Shown in pieces: positions 17,922-26,665 of a stretch of 64,000 bases of DNA. The stretch is from assembly GCA_002151545.1 (NCBI GenBank), contig CP021237.1, forward strand, positions 434,001-498,000. The letters are read 5' to 3'. The stretch is from Sphingobacteriaceae bacterium GW460-11-11-14-LB5. Lineage in GTDB: Bacteria > Bacteroidota > Bacteroidia > Sphingobacteriales > Sphingobacteriaceae. The notes under the pieces are model-generated. The model was not told the origin of the DNA. It did no database searches and worked only from the letters and a program-made list of their open reading frames with translations. The translations under genes were made by a program, and so were the position numbers. The stretch's first letter is position 1, and each line of letters starts with the position of its first letter.

Positions 17922-19698
17922 GATATATTCTGTATAAGGCTAGGGCAGAACTCCAGTGCAATTTGTTTTCTCCAAAGTTCTGCATGAGTGATTTCGCCCT
18001 TTTATTTGCATAACGGGATGGATCGGCAATGTCGGAGCTTTTTCTCATCCATTCTTGAAACGGGAAAGTGAAACCCATTTTTGATCTTTTCCAGGTTTCT
18101 ACGGGTAGATCTTCTTTGTAAGCCTCTACCAGGAGTTTTTTCTTCTGTTCGTAACTGAACTTTATTTCTGTTGAGATGGAAAGAACCAGATCAACAAAAT
18201 TACGGTCCAGGAATGGAACCCTCACTTCAACACCATGGCTCATGCTCATAAAATCGGTATCTTTTAATAACTGATTTTGCATGTACATGTTAAATTCGAA
18301 CCAGCTCGCTCTTGTTTCGTTACTGGTTTTCTTAATTCCGGGGTGAAGGGGGATGTCTTCCAGGCAATCGATAACGGTTTTCATATCGATGTCTAACAAT
18401 TCGGCGATCACATCAGGAGAGTAAACTCCTCTCAAACATAGGTATTCGCCAATGGGTGAGTTTAAGCTGAGGTAATATAAACGTTTAAATTTGGTGTTAT
18501 TGGAAAAACGCGTACTGCGTAAAGCGCTTTTACTCAACCAATTTAGATTTTGTATTTTATGGATCCGATCAAAAGATGGGTATCCGCCAAAAAGCTCATC
18601 AGCGCCTAAACCCGATAGCACCACTTTTATCCCGTTCGCTTTTGCTGTTTTACATACAAACCAGGTATTGATCCCATCATTTGTGGGTTGATCCATATCT
18701 GCTAAAACGGTTTCAAAATTCTGCACGAAATCGCGATAGGTAATCAGCTGTTCAATTTTTTGAAGATTTATTTTTTGAAGTAAACTATTCCGCTGTTTTT
18801 TTTCGGAAAAATCTATCTCATTAAAATTGGCAGAAATACTAGACAACTGTTTGTTATTATATTGATTAGCCAGTATCGTAATGATGCTCGAATCGAGCCC
18901 ACCACTGAATAATACGCCAATATCAACATCAGAAATCATTTGCTGTTTGATAGAGTGGCCAAGTTGTTCGCGGATTCTTTCAATCGCATAACTTTCGTTA
19001 TGAATATAAGAAGTGCTTTCAAATTCATGGTACGATTGAATAAGATGCTGAGCGCTTCTAATGTTGTATTTCAGAAAAGAACCTTTGCCCAGGCTACATA
19101 CATTTTTAAGTGTAGTATAAGGTTCGGGGATATGGCCAAAAGCAAGGTAGTAAATCCGCCAGTTATCATTTTCCTGGTCAATATTAGCGTGTTTAAATGC
19201 TTTTACTTCTGATGCAAAGGTTAAAGTTTCGTTAGCAAAATGATAATAAAGTGGTTTTATTCCGTTTTGGTCCCGGACCAGGTACACACATTGTTCCCGT
19301 TTATCAAAAATGCAGAAGGCAAAAATACCATCAAGTTTTTCGAATGCTGTTTCTCCCCAATGCTGATAGGCATAAAGGATGACCTCTGTATCTGTTTGTG
19401 TTTTAAAAATATAGCCTAAATTGATTAATTCAGTTCTGATCTGCTTATAATTATAAATCTCGCCATTGTAAGTGATCACCAGATCTTCTTTATGGCTTAG
19501 CATCGGTTGATGTCCAGTGGAACTAAGATCTAAAATAGCCAACCTACGGTTACCAAGGCATAGCGGTGTTTTTTCAGCCGTATAGATACCATGATCATCA
19601 GGGCCACCATGTTGCATACTATCGCACATGGCTTTTACCTGTTGATTGACTTTTTCGAATGAATTTTTGCTATTAATGATGCCTGCTATGCGACACAT
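17911..19698 (-). CDS. asnB: Glutamine-dependent asparagine-synthetase-like amidotransferase (AsnB family)
   Basis: The N-terminal Ntn glutaminase domain begins MCRIAGI, with Cys2 as nucleophile once Met is removed, and has NGEIYN near residue 78. The synthetase domain has the ATP pyrophosphatase loop SGGLDS at residues 265-270 and a second LSGLGADELFGG block. At 595 residues it is full length. In polysaccharide loci such enzymes often amidate uronic acids or related carboxyl groups rather than making asparagine. That role is inferred here from location, not from a diagnostic residue. Confidence 0.9.
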   Translation of the reverse strand: MCRIAGIINSKNSFEKVNQQVKAMCDSMQHGGPDDHGIYTAEKTPLCLGNRRLAILDLSSTGHQPMLSHKEDLVITYNGEIYNYKQIRTELINLGYIFKTQTDTEVILYAYQHWGETAFEKLDGIFAFCIFDKREQCVYLVRDQNGIKPLYYHFANETLTFASEVKAFKHANIDQENDNWRIYYLAFGHIPEPYTTLKNVCSLGKGSFLKYNIRSAQHLIQSYHEFESTSYIHNESYAIERIREQLGHSIKQQMISDVDIGVLFSGGLDSSIITILANQYNNKQLSSISANFNEIDFSEKKQRNSLLQKINLQKIEQLITYRDFVQNFETVLADMDQPTNDGINTWFVCKTAKANGIKVVLSGLGADELFGGYPSFDRIHKIQNLNWLSKSALRSTRFSNNTKFKRLYYLSLNSPIGEYLCLRGVYSPDVIAELLDIDMKTVIDCLEDIPLHPGIKKTSNETRASWFEFNMYMQNQLLKDTDFMSMSHGVEVRVPFLDRNFVDLVLSISTEIKFSYEQKKKLLVEAYKEDLPVETWKRSKMGFTFPFQEWMRKSSDIADPSRYANKRAKSLMQNFGENKLHWSSALALYRIYHAS

Positions 19699-19809
19699 TG
19701 ATCTTTTTTTACTAAAATTTGGGCTACTTATTTTGCACCGGATACAGCTTCGCCCGCTCAGTCACATTTTTATTTTCAAAATGTACTGATCACTTGTTAT
19801 ATATTTTGC

Positions 19810-19837
19810 TGAGTCCTACATCACATTTCAGGACTCA
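19810..19837 (-). promoter_or_regulatory. Hairpin in the spacer between the antiterminator gene and asnB
   Basis: TGAGTCCT (19810-19817) and AGGACTCA (19830-19837) form a perfect 8-bp inverted repeat with a 12-nt loop. No T-run follows on the transcribed (minus) strand, so it is not an obvious intrinsic terminator. Lying directly downstream of the NusG-like gene and upstream of asnB, it may be a pause or processing site where the antiterminator acts. This is inference. Confidence 0.45.
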
Positions 19838-19863
19838 AATCTCATCTCACACATCATCCGTCC

Positions 19864-20367
19864 CTAGATTGGTTCTACAAAAGCTATCGATGTATTAATA
19901 TTTATCGAATAACCCATGTTTTGTAAACGTAAAATAATACGTTGCTTATTATGTACCGATACCAATTCGGCAATTACACCTTTAAAAGGTCCGGCTTTAA
20001 TCAATACCCTTTCACCTGGTTTAATGTCATAATCAATGAGTTCCAGATCGGCATCTGTAGCGAGCAAGAGTTTAAGATCATGGATTTGTTGGTCAGGGAT
20101 AGAAGCGATTTGGCTGGAGAAATAAATAAATCTGGCAACACCATTGGTCATCAGAACTTCAGCATATTCTCTTGCCGAAATATAGGCAAATAGATAAGAT
20201 TTAATCAAGGGCTCTTCTACGATTTTTTTACGGTCGCTCCATTGCTTAACTGCCTTTTTAAGAGGTAAATAAGTTTGGATTCCTTTCCTGTTCAATTCCT
20301 CATTCGCTTTTTTTTCTGCTCTCGAACGCGTATAAACCGGGTACCACCTGTAATTTTGATCTATCAT
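19864..20367 (-). CDS. NusG/RfaH-like transcription antiterminator (UpxY-type)
   Basis: The N-terminal NGN domain starts WYPVYTRSRAEKKANEEL, with KGIQTYLP and LIKSYLFAYIS blocks. The C-terminal KOW-like part has GERVLIKAGPFKGVIAEL at about residues 113-130. The 167-residue length matches the specialised NusG paralogues that keep polymerase processive through long polysaccharide operons in Bacteroidota (UpxY). Here it is the third gene from the promoter-proximal end, after wza and wzc. It would therefore act on the more than 20 kb of downstream biosynthesis genes. Confidence 0.88.
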   Translation of the reverse strand: MIDQNYRWYPVYTRSRAEKKANEELNRKGIQTYLPLKKAVKQWSDRKKIVEEPLIKSYLFAYISAREYAEVLMTNGVARFIYFSSQIASIPDQQIHDLKLLLATDADLELIDYDIKPGERVLIKAGPFKGVIAELVSVHNKQRIILRLQNMGYSININTSIAFVEPI

Positions 20368-20519
20368 GAATTATACTATATCAACAATTAATCTCCATTT
20401 GCATCTTGTCAATCAACCAATTTAAACTTTAAGCGATTAAGCCATCCATTCTAAACCATTAACCATTAACTACTAAGCTAACCCTTCCATCATCCATTTT
20501 CCATCTCACCTTTTCCATT

Positions 20520-22925
20520 CTATTTTCTCTTCCAAAATTCCCACCAACTCTTCTCATCATCATAATAGCCACTTTTTCCATAGCCGGTATAGTTAGAGTA
20601 GTAATACGTTCCGGTATTGCTATGGGCATAATTGGTGGTATAAATGTTGGCATGCAGCTTCTCATCACCAAATGAATTTAGGATAATTGCAATGTTGTTA
20701 AGGCCATATTCTTTTGATAAACGATCGGGAATGGTGGCGGCCCTGAATTTAGAAACGCCTGAACGGATAATAAACAGGTTAATATCTGCTTTCCGGATGA
20801 GCGGAACAGAATCTGAAACTAGGCCTACAGGAGCCGTATCGATAATAATATATTCATAACTTTCTCTAAGCTTTTCAATCAATGTTCCCATGGCCTTGTG
20901 GTGTAAAAGTTCAGAAGGATTTGGAGGAACCGGGCCAGAAGTGATATAATCAATATTATGTCGTTCATCAGTAAAGATGATATCTGCTAAATCAGCCTGT
21001 TTTGATAAATAACTGCTTAAACCAATGTGGTTGTCCGAGCCAAAAGCATAGTGGAGTTTAGATTTTCGTAAATCCGCAGCAATTAAAATCACTTTTTTGT
21101 CAATAATAGATAAAGTACCGGCAAGATTTAGACTTACGAACGATTTCCCTTCTCCTGAAACCTCTGAAGTAATACAAATTACCTTAGTTTCCTGATCACT
21201 GGCCATAAAACTTAGGTTCGTTCGCACCGACCTCACCGATTCGGCAAATATAGATTTTGGGCGTTCTATCGATAAAACGCTTTCACCAAGGCCAACTTTT
21301 TTAGGGTATTTTAAAATTACCCCAATAATAGGAGTTGCGGTTAAGCCCTCAATCGTCTCAATATCGTACAGATAAGGATTTAATATTCTGACCAATAAAA
21401 TTAAACCCAGGCCCGAAAACAAACCCATAAATAAATAAGAAGAATAAATTTTCTTCGGCACAGGAGAGATCGGGAAAAAGGAAGGCTGTGCGACACTGAT
21501 AATGGTGGCGCCCGAAATTACGGCTGCTGAGCTAATCTGCGCAGAGAGTTTTCGTTCAAACAGCATCGAAAACATACGCTGGTTGATGTCGAAATTGCTT
21601 TGTAATTTTGCAAAATCATTTTGTTTGGCTGGTATACTACCCAGAGCCTGATTGGCCAGGCCAATTTGTCCGTTAATGTAACTGATGGTTTTTTGATTAC
21701 GCTCGTGCAATAACCGGATATTGGTTACAATAGCCTGTTTCACTTCATTAATTTGCCGGTTAATATCTTGTATGGGTTGAGCATCAGCATTGAAATTCTG
21801 TAACTTATTTTCTCTATTAATGATAAGTGCATTGAGTTGTGCTATTAAACCAGTTAAGAGCGTACTGTTGGTGCCCTCTAAGTTAAGGTTAAGCTGTATC
21901 CGATCCTTATTGTTTTTTACTTGTGTTTCTAATTGCTGAATACCCAATTCTTGCAGTTGTAATTCAGCAATCTGGTTTTGTAGATTGCTGATTTTCGAAT
22001 TTCCCAGTTCCCTATCGCTAGTTGGATCGATGAGTTTGTTACTGCTTTGAAAGGTGGAAAGTTTGTTGCCCGATTTATTTACCTGGGCATCTAAAAACGC
22101 AATCTGACTATCCAGATAGTCTATAGTTTGTTTAGCTGACCTTTTCTTAAGCCTTGCATCATTTTTTACATATTGTTTGATAATCTCATTCAATACATTG
22201 GCGGAAAAAACCGGATTACTATCGGTATGTGTAACCCCCATAATATTGGTGTTTTTCTCCTGTTCGAACACATTTAAGCCACCAGCAGCCCGGCCATACA
22301 GATCTCTGGTTCCATTAAATTTGAAGCTATAATTACCAGTAGCTGGGATTTCTGTTTTAACGGTAAAAACCATATTCCCCATGCTTATGGCCTGCCCATA
22401 ACGATATTTTTTCAAATGCTGATTATTATCGTCGCTGCTTGATAGTTCGAAAGTCCGGTTATCAACAGGTTTAACTGCATAGGTAGCCCTGCTGAAATTA
22501 ACAGAATCTTGCGTTAAAATATCAACCTGAAATGGCTGTGTGGGATAAAGTTCGGTTACCCGTACTCTCCCTTCCAAATAATAGCTAATTTTATAATCAA
22601 GATTCTTTAATGCATTTAAAATTACATCTTCCGATCGCATAATAATACCTTCGGTTTGAATCTGATTCTGATTAAAAGGACGATAATTTACAGGAGAACC
22701 AGGCAGAGAAGTCATTTGTTGCTGCTGGTCGCTGTCTAGTTTTAGCGAAGCCGAAGTAATATAAATAGGGGTAATGCTCCGCACATAAAGCCAGGCCATT
22801 ACAAAGCTGATCAATACTGTTCCGGCAACCCAATACCATCTACTCAAGAAAATCAATACGATTTTCCAATAGTTAATGGTCTGGCTGGCTAACTTTCTAT
22901 TTTCGGTTGGTGTAGTGTTATCCAT
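20520..22925 (-). CDS. wzc: Polysaccharide co-polymerase / bacterial tyrosine kinase (Wzc-like)
   Basis: The 801-residue protein has a membrane helix at about residues 31-50, a large periplasmic Wzz-type domain with coiled-coil character (about 250-460), and a second helix at about 495-513. A cytoplasmic BY-kinase domain follows: Walker A SEVSGEGKS (587-595), Walker A' VILIAADLRKSK (612-623) and Walker B YIIIDTAP. The tail is tyrosine-rich (GTYYYSNYTGYGKSGYYDD), the autophosphorylation cluster that regulates chain length. It overlaps the wza stop/start by 1 bp. Confidence 0.95.
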   Translation of the reverse strand: MDNTTPTENRKLASQTINYWKIVLIFLSRWYWVAGTVLISFVMAWLYVRSITPIYITSASLKLDSDQQQQMTSLPGSPVNYRPFNQNQIQTEGIIMRSEDVILNALKNLDYKISYYLEGRVRVTELYPTQPFQVDILTQDSVNFSRATYAVKPVDNRTFELSSSDDNNQHLKKYRYGQAISMGNMVFTVKTEIPATGNYSFKFNGTRDLYGRAAGGLNVFEQEKNTNIMGVTHTDSNPVFSANVLNEIIKQYVKNDARLKKRSAKQTIDYLDSQIAFLDAQVNKSGNKLSTFQSSNKLIDPTSDRELGNSKISNLQNQIAELQLQELGIQQLETQVKNNKDRIQLNLNLEGTNSTLLTGLIAQLNALIINRENKLQNFNADAQPIQDINRQINEVKQAIVTNIRLLHERNQKTISYINGQIGLANQALGSIPAKQNDFAKLQSNFDINQRMFSMLFERKLSAQISSAAVISGATIISVAQPSFFPISPVPKKIYSSYLFMGLFSGLGLILLVRILNPYLYDIETIEGLTATPIIGVILKYPKKVGLGESVLSIERPKSIFAESVRSVRTNLSFMASDQETKVICITSEVSGEGKSFVSLNLAGTLSIIDKKVILIAADLRKSKLHYAFGSDNHIGLSSYLSKQADLADIIFTDERHNIDYITSGPVPPNPSELLHHKAMGTLIEKLRESYEYIIIDTAPVGLVSDSVPLIRKADINLFIIRSGVSKFRAATIPDRLSKEYGLNNIAIILNSFGDEKLHANIYTTNYAHSNTGTYYYSNYTGYGKSGYYDDEKSWWEFWKRK

Positions 22926-23740
22926 TAGCGGGTTAAGGTAAAGATTAATACAGCCAGATTGACTACCACCAGCAAGGGTTGTACAATGTTATTCACACTG
23001 GTTAGCTTTTCGCTCAATGCCGAGCTCTTGGTTTGTTGCAATACGATAATATCGTTATTTTGAAGAATCAGCTTTTTACTGGCTAAACTGTTAATGTCGT
23101 TTAAGTTAACGTAGATAATTTCAGGATGGCTTCTGTCGCCACGAATAATTTTTAGGGTCTTAGGATCAGCGGTTTTGTTAATACCCCCTGCTTCACCAAT
23201 AATATCAATTAAGGTGGTATTTTCCCGCTCGAGTAAAAAATTCCCTTGTTTGCCAAACTCTCCTAATAAGGTCACTTTTAAGTTTACTACACTTAATTCG
23301 ATAATGGGGTCGCGAAGCAGTTGTTTTGCATATAAATCCTGAATTTTAATGGCCGCATCCCGTCTGCTTAAACCGATCACATCCACCTTTCCTATAGCTG
23401 GCAGGTTAACTTTACCATCAATATCTACCGGATAAGAAAGTATATTATTTATGGAACCTCCTGCATTTTGGGAGTTGTTCGAACCTGATCCAGATGATGC
23501 AGTAGCCCCAAATTCTTTGTTCTGTACATTTCGGATGGCCAATTGATCATTCACCTTTATTTTATAATAGGCATCACTAATACCCTGATCGTTTACCACA
23601 TACACCTGCTTAATGGTATCGGTAACGACATCACTTGGGGCGTTAAATAGACTATGCTCTTTTCTGGCGGCACAGCTGGCAAGGGCAATAGTAATAGATA
23701 AAATACAAAGAAATTTTAAAATTGCTTTTGTCGGGATCAT
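22925..23740 (-). CDS. wza: Outer-membrane polysaccharide export lipoprotein (Wza-like)
   Basis: A type II signal peptide with lipobox LASC (Cys23) begins the 271-residue protein. Then comes a Poly_export domain (YKIKVNDQLAIRNV, then GKVNLPAIGKVDVIGLSRRDA) and an SLBB-like part (LLGEFGKQGNFLLERENTTLIDIIGEAGGI). The last 20 residues form a hydrophobic stretch (LLVVVNLAVLIFTLTR). With Wzc it would make the channel across the outer membrane. It is the first gene of the leftward operon. Confidence 0.94.
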   Translation of the reverse strand: MIPTKAILKFLCILSITIALASCAARKEHSLFNAPSDVVTDTIKQVYVVNDQGISDAYYKIKVNDQLAIRNVQNKEFGATASSGSGSNNSQNAGGSINNILSYPVDIDGKVNLPAIGKVDVIGLSRRDAAIKIQDLYAKQLLRDPIIELSVVNLKVTLLGEFGKQGNFLLERENTTLIDIIGEAGGINKTADPKTLKIIRGDRSHPEIIYVNLNDINSLASKKLILQNNDIIVLQQTKSSALSEKLTSVNNIVQPLLVVVNLAVLIFTLTR

Positions 23741-24237
23741 ATTTAATTCGGGATGTAGGATGTAAGCTTAGGGCTTACGTACAAAAATATGGGTTAAAGA
23801 TGCTTAAAAAAAATTAAATTAGAATTAAGGCTCGTCGATTGCCTTTTATGTACCTAATGGGCTCACTTGATTTTTTTAATCATTAATTCCAGATATACTT
23901 TGTAAACAACACTTTCCGATTTTTAATTGTGCTGTTTTTAACTCATGATGAGGCGTGTCTGAATTCAAAGCCATTTTTTGTGTTGATATAAATCAACGTA
24001 AAAGTTTAACTGTGTAGTTTTGATACTACAGTTATAAGGTATATTTGTCCATATTTATTTAAGCTATAAAGCTGGTTTATTGTTTTTATGCTTATTTAAA
24101 AAGTCGCTATCCCTGTAAGTATAATTCAAGTTGCATATCGCCTGCAGGCGTGTTGTTATTCGGATTTGCCACTATTTTAAGGTTGTTAGGGGCTGTTATT
24201 AACCTAAAATGAATAACAACTTTAAGATAATTGGTGT
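23741..24237. promoter_or_regulatory. Divergent intergenic region between the polysaccharide operon and the small secreted protein genes
   Basis: About 500 bp of AT-rich DNA separates leftward wza from the rightward small gene. On the minus strand a TATTTTTG (CAAAAATA at 23782-23789) could be the -7 element of the operon promoter, but no clear -33 partner is seen. A GTAAGC/GCTTAC inverted repeat (23762-23778) lies between it and the wza start and might be a leader hairpin. The plus-strand promoter is listed separately. The remainder shows no gene. Confidence 0.4.
24018..24047 (+). promoter_or_regulatory. Bacteroidota-type promoter for the first small secreted protein gene
   Basis: TTTTG at 24018-24022 and TATATTTG at 24040-24047, separated by 17 bp, match the TTTG / TAnnTTTG consensus of the primary sigma factor of this phylum. 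Transcription would start near 24054, giving a leader of about 180 nt before the ATG at 24238. Confidence 0.6.
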
Positions 24238-24612
24238 ATGAGGTGTTTAAGATTTTCTCTGCTGGCTGTATTTATTTGTTTTATAGGAAATGTTCAAGCT
24301 CAATCGGGTTGCATAAAATATTATGGGCCGGGATTCGAAGCAATTTATTACCCAACTAACTTAGGTACTACCGGTGTATTTGGCCCTGATTATGGAGGAA
24401 GTCCCCTTAGCATTCCTGCTGGTTGTTCTCCAACCGAACCAGCAAGCACACTCACAAGAGAATGTACTATAGGAGGGATTTACGGAGGCCTGCTCTTGCA
24501 AGATCATATTCGGTGTCCTATCGATGATTATGTACCTTTCTTAACATTGTTAGCCAGTTGTGCCGGAGCAATGTTTATCAGGAACAGGTTATGGTTTAGT
24601 GAAGGTGAATGA
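24238..24612 (+). CDS. Small secreted cysteine-containing protein with C-terminal LDD-type sorting-like signal (member 1)
   Basis: The 124-residue protein has a type I signal peptide ending near AQ (residues 21-22) and a mature start SGC. Four cysteines at 25, 63, 76 and 93 are shared in order with the next three genes. The C-terminus is CPIDDY (93-98), a hydrophobic helix (about 99-114) and basic residues (RNR), followed by a short acidic end. This three-part tail resembles substrates of exosortase-like enzymes. The function of the mature domain is not recognisable. No sorting enzyme is encoded in the window, so the processing is inference. Confidence 0.7.
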   Translation: MRCLRFSLLAVFICFIGNVQAQSGCIKYYGPGFEAIYYPTNLGTTGVFGPDYGGSPLSIPAGCSPTEPASTLTRECTIGGIYGGLLLQDHIRCPIDDYVPFLTLLASCAGAMFIRNRLWFSEGE

Positions 24613-24718
24613 ATATGAAATCGTTGATCGGTAAGTTTTGAATGCTGCACGTTTTCTTTTTGGTTAAAAGGTTAACAGGAGGTATGGCGTACTCATAATT
24701 GATACCGTAAATATTTTA

Positions 24719-24752
24719 TTTGTATTATTTTATCTACATTTAAGTATTTTTG
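24719..24752 (+). promoter_or_regulatory. Bacteroidota-type promoter for the second small secreted protein gene
   Basis: TTTG at 24719-24722 and TATTTTTG at 24745-24752, spaced by 22 bp, fit the TTTG / TAnnTTTG consensus at the long end of the allowed spacing. The start codon is at 24781, so the leader would be only about 20 nt. A separate promoter implies this gene is not solely co-transcribed with the first. Confidence 0.5.
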
Positions 24753-24780
24753 AGTTGCTTTTTTTAATCTTTGCGAGGTA

Positions 24781-25188
24781 ATGCTCCCGAAGATGCTCAA
24801 GATCCTTTTATCCTTTTTAATTTCACTGGTCATTTCGCTGACTGCGGCTGCCCAGACAGGCTGTTTAGTGCTGAATTTTGATACCTATAATAAAGTTTTT
24901 AATAACCATGAAACGGCTACCCAATTTTATACCGGAGATGGGAATAACTTTGTATGGTGGGAAGGAGTATGTGGTCCACACACCTACTTGGCAACATCTG
25001 GCTCTCCGCAAGGTACCTGTACTTTAAATGGTTCTTCAAAAACTGGCCAGATTTACACCATTTCAACTACTTTTGAAGCGCCATGTGGTTTACCACTAGA
25101 TGATCATGACATTTTCTTGTTAGCTTTTGCAGGGCTTTTAGGAGCCTGCATGCTGAGGAGTAAATGGAGGTTAAAATATCTGTCGTAG
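24781..25188 (+). CDS. Small secreted cysteine-containing protein with C-terminal LDD-type sorting-like signal (member 2)
   Basis: Length 135 residues. The signal peptide ends at AAAQ (22-25) and the mature protein starts TGC. The four family cysteines are at 28, 64, 80 and 102. The tail is CGLPLDDH (102-109), then a hydrophobic helix (about 110-124) and RSKWRLK. The central part (for example GDGNNFVWWEG and TCTLNGSSKTGQ) has little residue identity to its neighbours apart from the cysteines, so the copies are old. A Met at residue 5 is an alternative start. Function unknown. Confidence 0.7.
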   Translation: MLPKMLKILLSFLISLVISLTAAAQTGCLVLNFDTYNKVFNNHETATQFYTGDGNNFVWWEGVCGPHTYLATSGSPQGTCTLNGSSKTGQIYTISTTFEAPCGLPLDDHDIFLLAFAGLLGACMLRSKWRLKYLS

Positions 25189-25709
25189 GCCAGGTCCACA
25201 ATCTATAGATCTTTTTTCTTTTGTTGGTGCAATTAGCTTTTAATATGTTCAACAACCTTGCTTTGATTTTCACCTTTATCAAAGCATATTGTTTAGGGGC
25301 TTCGAAATTTTGGGTAAATTACTTAACGTTTATGTATTGCTTCTATAAAAAGAACGTTTGAGTGAGTCGAAATTTTAGCTCAAAATTTTTATTAACCTTG
25401 CGATTTCTACAGTTACTGTTGAAACTAATCTTTTAATAATCTCCTGTTCACTAAGCAATTTTCAATTTACTCGTTCATTTTGTTCATGATATTTATCAAT
25501 AAGTTGATTTGTACTAACTAAAACGTTTTTTAACTGAAAATAGCGCTAATTGTAGTTTTAAATGAGATTTCTTATCATTTGTCATTAATTCTATTCCTTT
25601 AGTAGTGTTTTTTAATTGTCTTTTTTGAAAACCAAGCTGAAAACGCCATCGTATATAATTCATTTATTTTCAATATTTGTATTTATTGTAGTTTTTATAA
25701 TACGTTTTT
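25189..25709. other. 520-bp AT-rich spacer between family members 2 and 3
   Basis: I see no convincing gene here. A short plus-strand frame (25616-25798) overlaps member 3 in another frame and looks spurious. There is no repeat, terminator or clear TAnnTTTG promoter. The spacing between family members is unusually loose compared with the tightly overlapping polysaccharide operon. Confidence 0.5.
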
Positions 25710-26099
25710 ATGCGCTTCCTGTTCATTTTTACAGTCTGTTCAATAGGTCTTTTTTTTATGCACATACCCATAGCATCTTCACAATCAGGTTGCATTGATA
25801 ATAATCATGGCGGCGATTATATTTATACCGTTATAATTTCAGGAACAGAGTATGATGGCAATAGCGCGAAGGTGCCGCATACTTATAACAGCACTACTGA
25901 TTGCAATGCTGTAATTTTACCTTCTTCACCATATAGTAGCTGTACCATTACTAAAAATGGTATGCTTTATGGTACTGGATCTTTGGTTAATTATTCATTG
26001 GAAAATTGCCCTCTGGATGATTACAGTATTTTTTCGCTATGTCTATTAGGAGGAGCTGGATATTATTTAATTAAACGAAAACACTTAATACTTTGTTAA
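25710..26099 (+). CDS. Small secreted cysteine-containing protein with C-terminal LDD-type sorting-like signal (member 3)
   Basis: Length 129 residues. The signal peptide ends near ASSQ (22-25) with mature start SGC. The family cysteines are at 28, 65, 78 and 100. The tail is CPLDDY (100-105), a hydrophobic helix with glycines (LLGGAGYYL) and IKRK, then a short HLILC end. The middle CTITKNG and CTLNG of member 2 align, which supports common descent. The frame ATG at 25710 directly precedes a good signal peptide. Role unknown. Confidence 0.7.
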   Translation: MRFLFIFTVCSIGLFFMHIPIASSQSGCIDNNHGGDYIYTVIISGTEYDGNSAKVPHTYNSTTDCNAVILPSSPYSSCTITKNGMLYGTGSLVNYSLENCPLDDYSIFSLCLLGGAGYYLIKRKHLILC

Positions 26100-26272
26100 G
26101 ATTTGTTTAACTCTTTAATGTATAAAGATTGCAACTGAGTTTAATAATTTACTACTAATGTAGTTTTTGTCTAATAGCCTAGACATAGATGGCACCTATT
26201 TATTGAACAAAAGGAACAACGAATCCATAATGCAAGCAAGCTAATTTTATATCGAATCAGTACCGATATGAA

Positions 26273-26665
26273 ATGAAGGAATGTTTGCTAGCCATCATAT
26301 TACTTTTTACTTTAAATCCTTTAAGTGTAACTGCTCAGGGAACAGTAGACGGCTGTTTGCTTTCTGATAATTTAGTTTACACAGACTATACTTCACTATT
26401 AGGTGCACGACTCTATAGTTCAACACCGACTACGTCTCTGTCGGCGAATTATTGTTCGTGGACAGCTTCCTCCACTGTTTCATGTAATGTGTGCTTTGGG
26501 GCTATAAATGCCCTTGCATTGTTATGTGTGGGTGGACCAGTGGTTGGTGGGCAACGAGGCGTTTATACCATGGTAGAGTGCAACCTCGATGACCATTCCT
26601 GGGTTTTAGGTGCAGCGGCAGGCCTATTTGGTCTCTTCATTATCAAAAGAAGAAATAAACTGTAA
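26273..26665 (+). CDS. Small secreted cysteine-containing protein with C-terminal LDD-type sorting-like signal (member 4)
   Basis: Length 130 residues. The signal peptide ends near TAQ (20-22) and the first mature cysteine is at 28 (VDGC). Cysteines at 61, 71/74 and 103 follow the family order, with extra ones at 74 and 85. The tail is CNLDDH (103-108), a hydrophobic helix (LGAAAGLFGLFII) and KRRNK. The middle is more hydrophobic (INALALLCVGGPVVGG) than in the other members. It lies just upstream of a glycosyltransferase gene on the same strand. Confidence 0.68.
   Translation: MKECLLAIILLFTLNPLSVTAQGTVDGCLLSDNLVYTDYTSLLGARLYSSTPTTSLSANYCSWTASSTVSCNVCFGAINALALLCVGGPVVGGQRGVYTMVECNLDDHSWVLGAAAGLFGLFIIKRRNKL

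Noticed and set aside
20459..20671. 70-codon minus-strand frame overlapping the 3' end of wzc
   Set aside because: It lies in another frame of the tyrosine-rich tail and the purine-rich spacer and shows no domain.
25616..25798. 60-codon plus-strand frame overlapping small protein 3
   Set aside because: It overlaps the signal peptide region of the real gene in another frame and lacks the family cysteines and tail.
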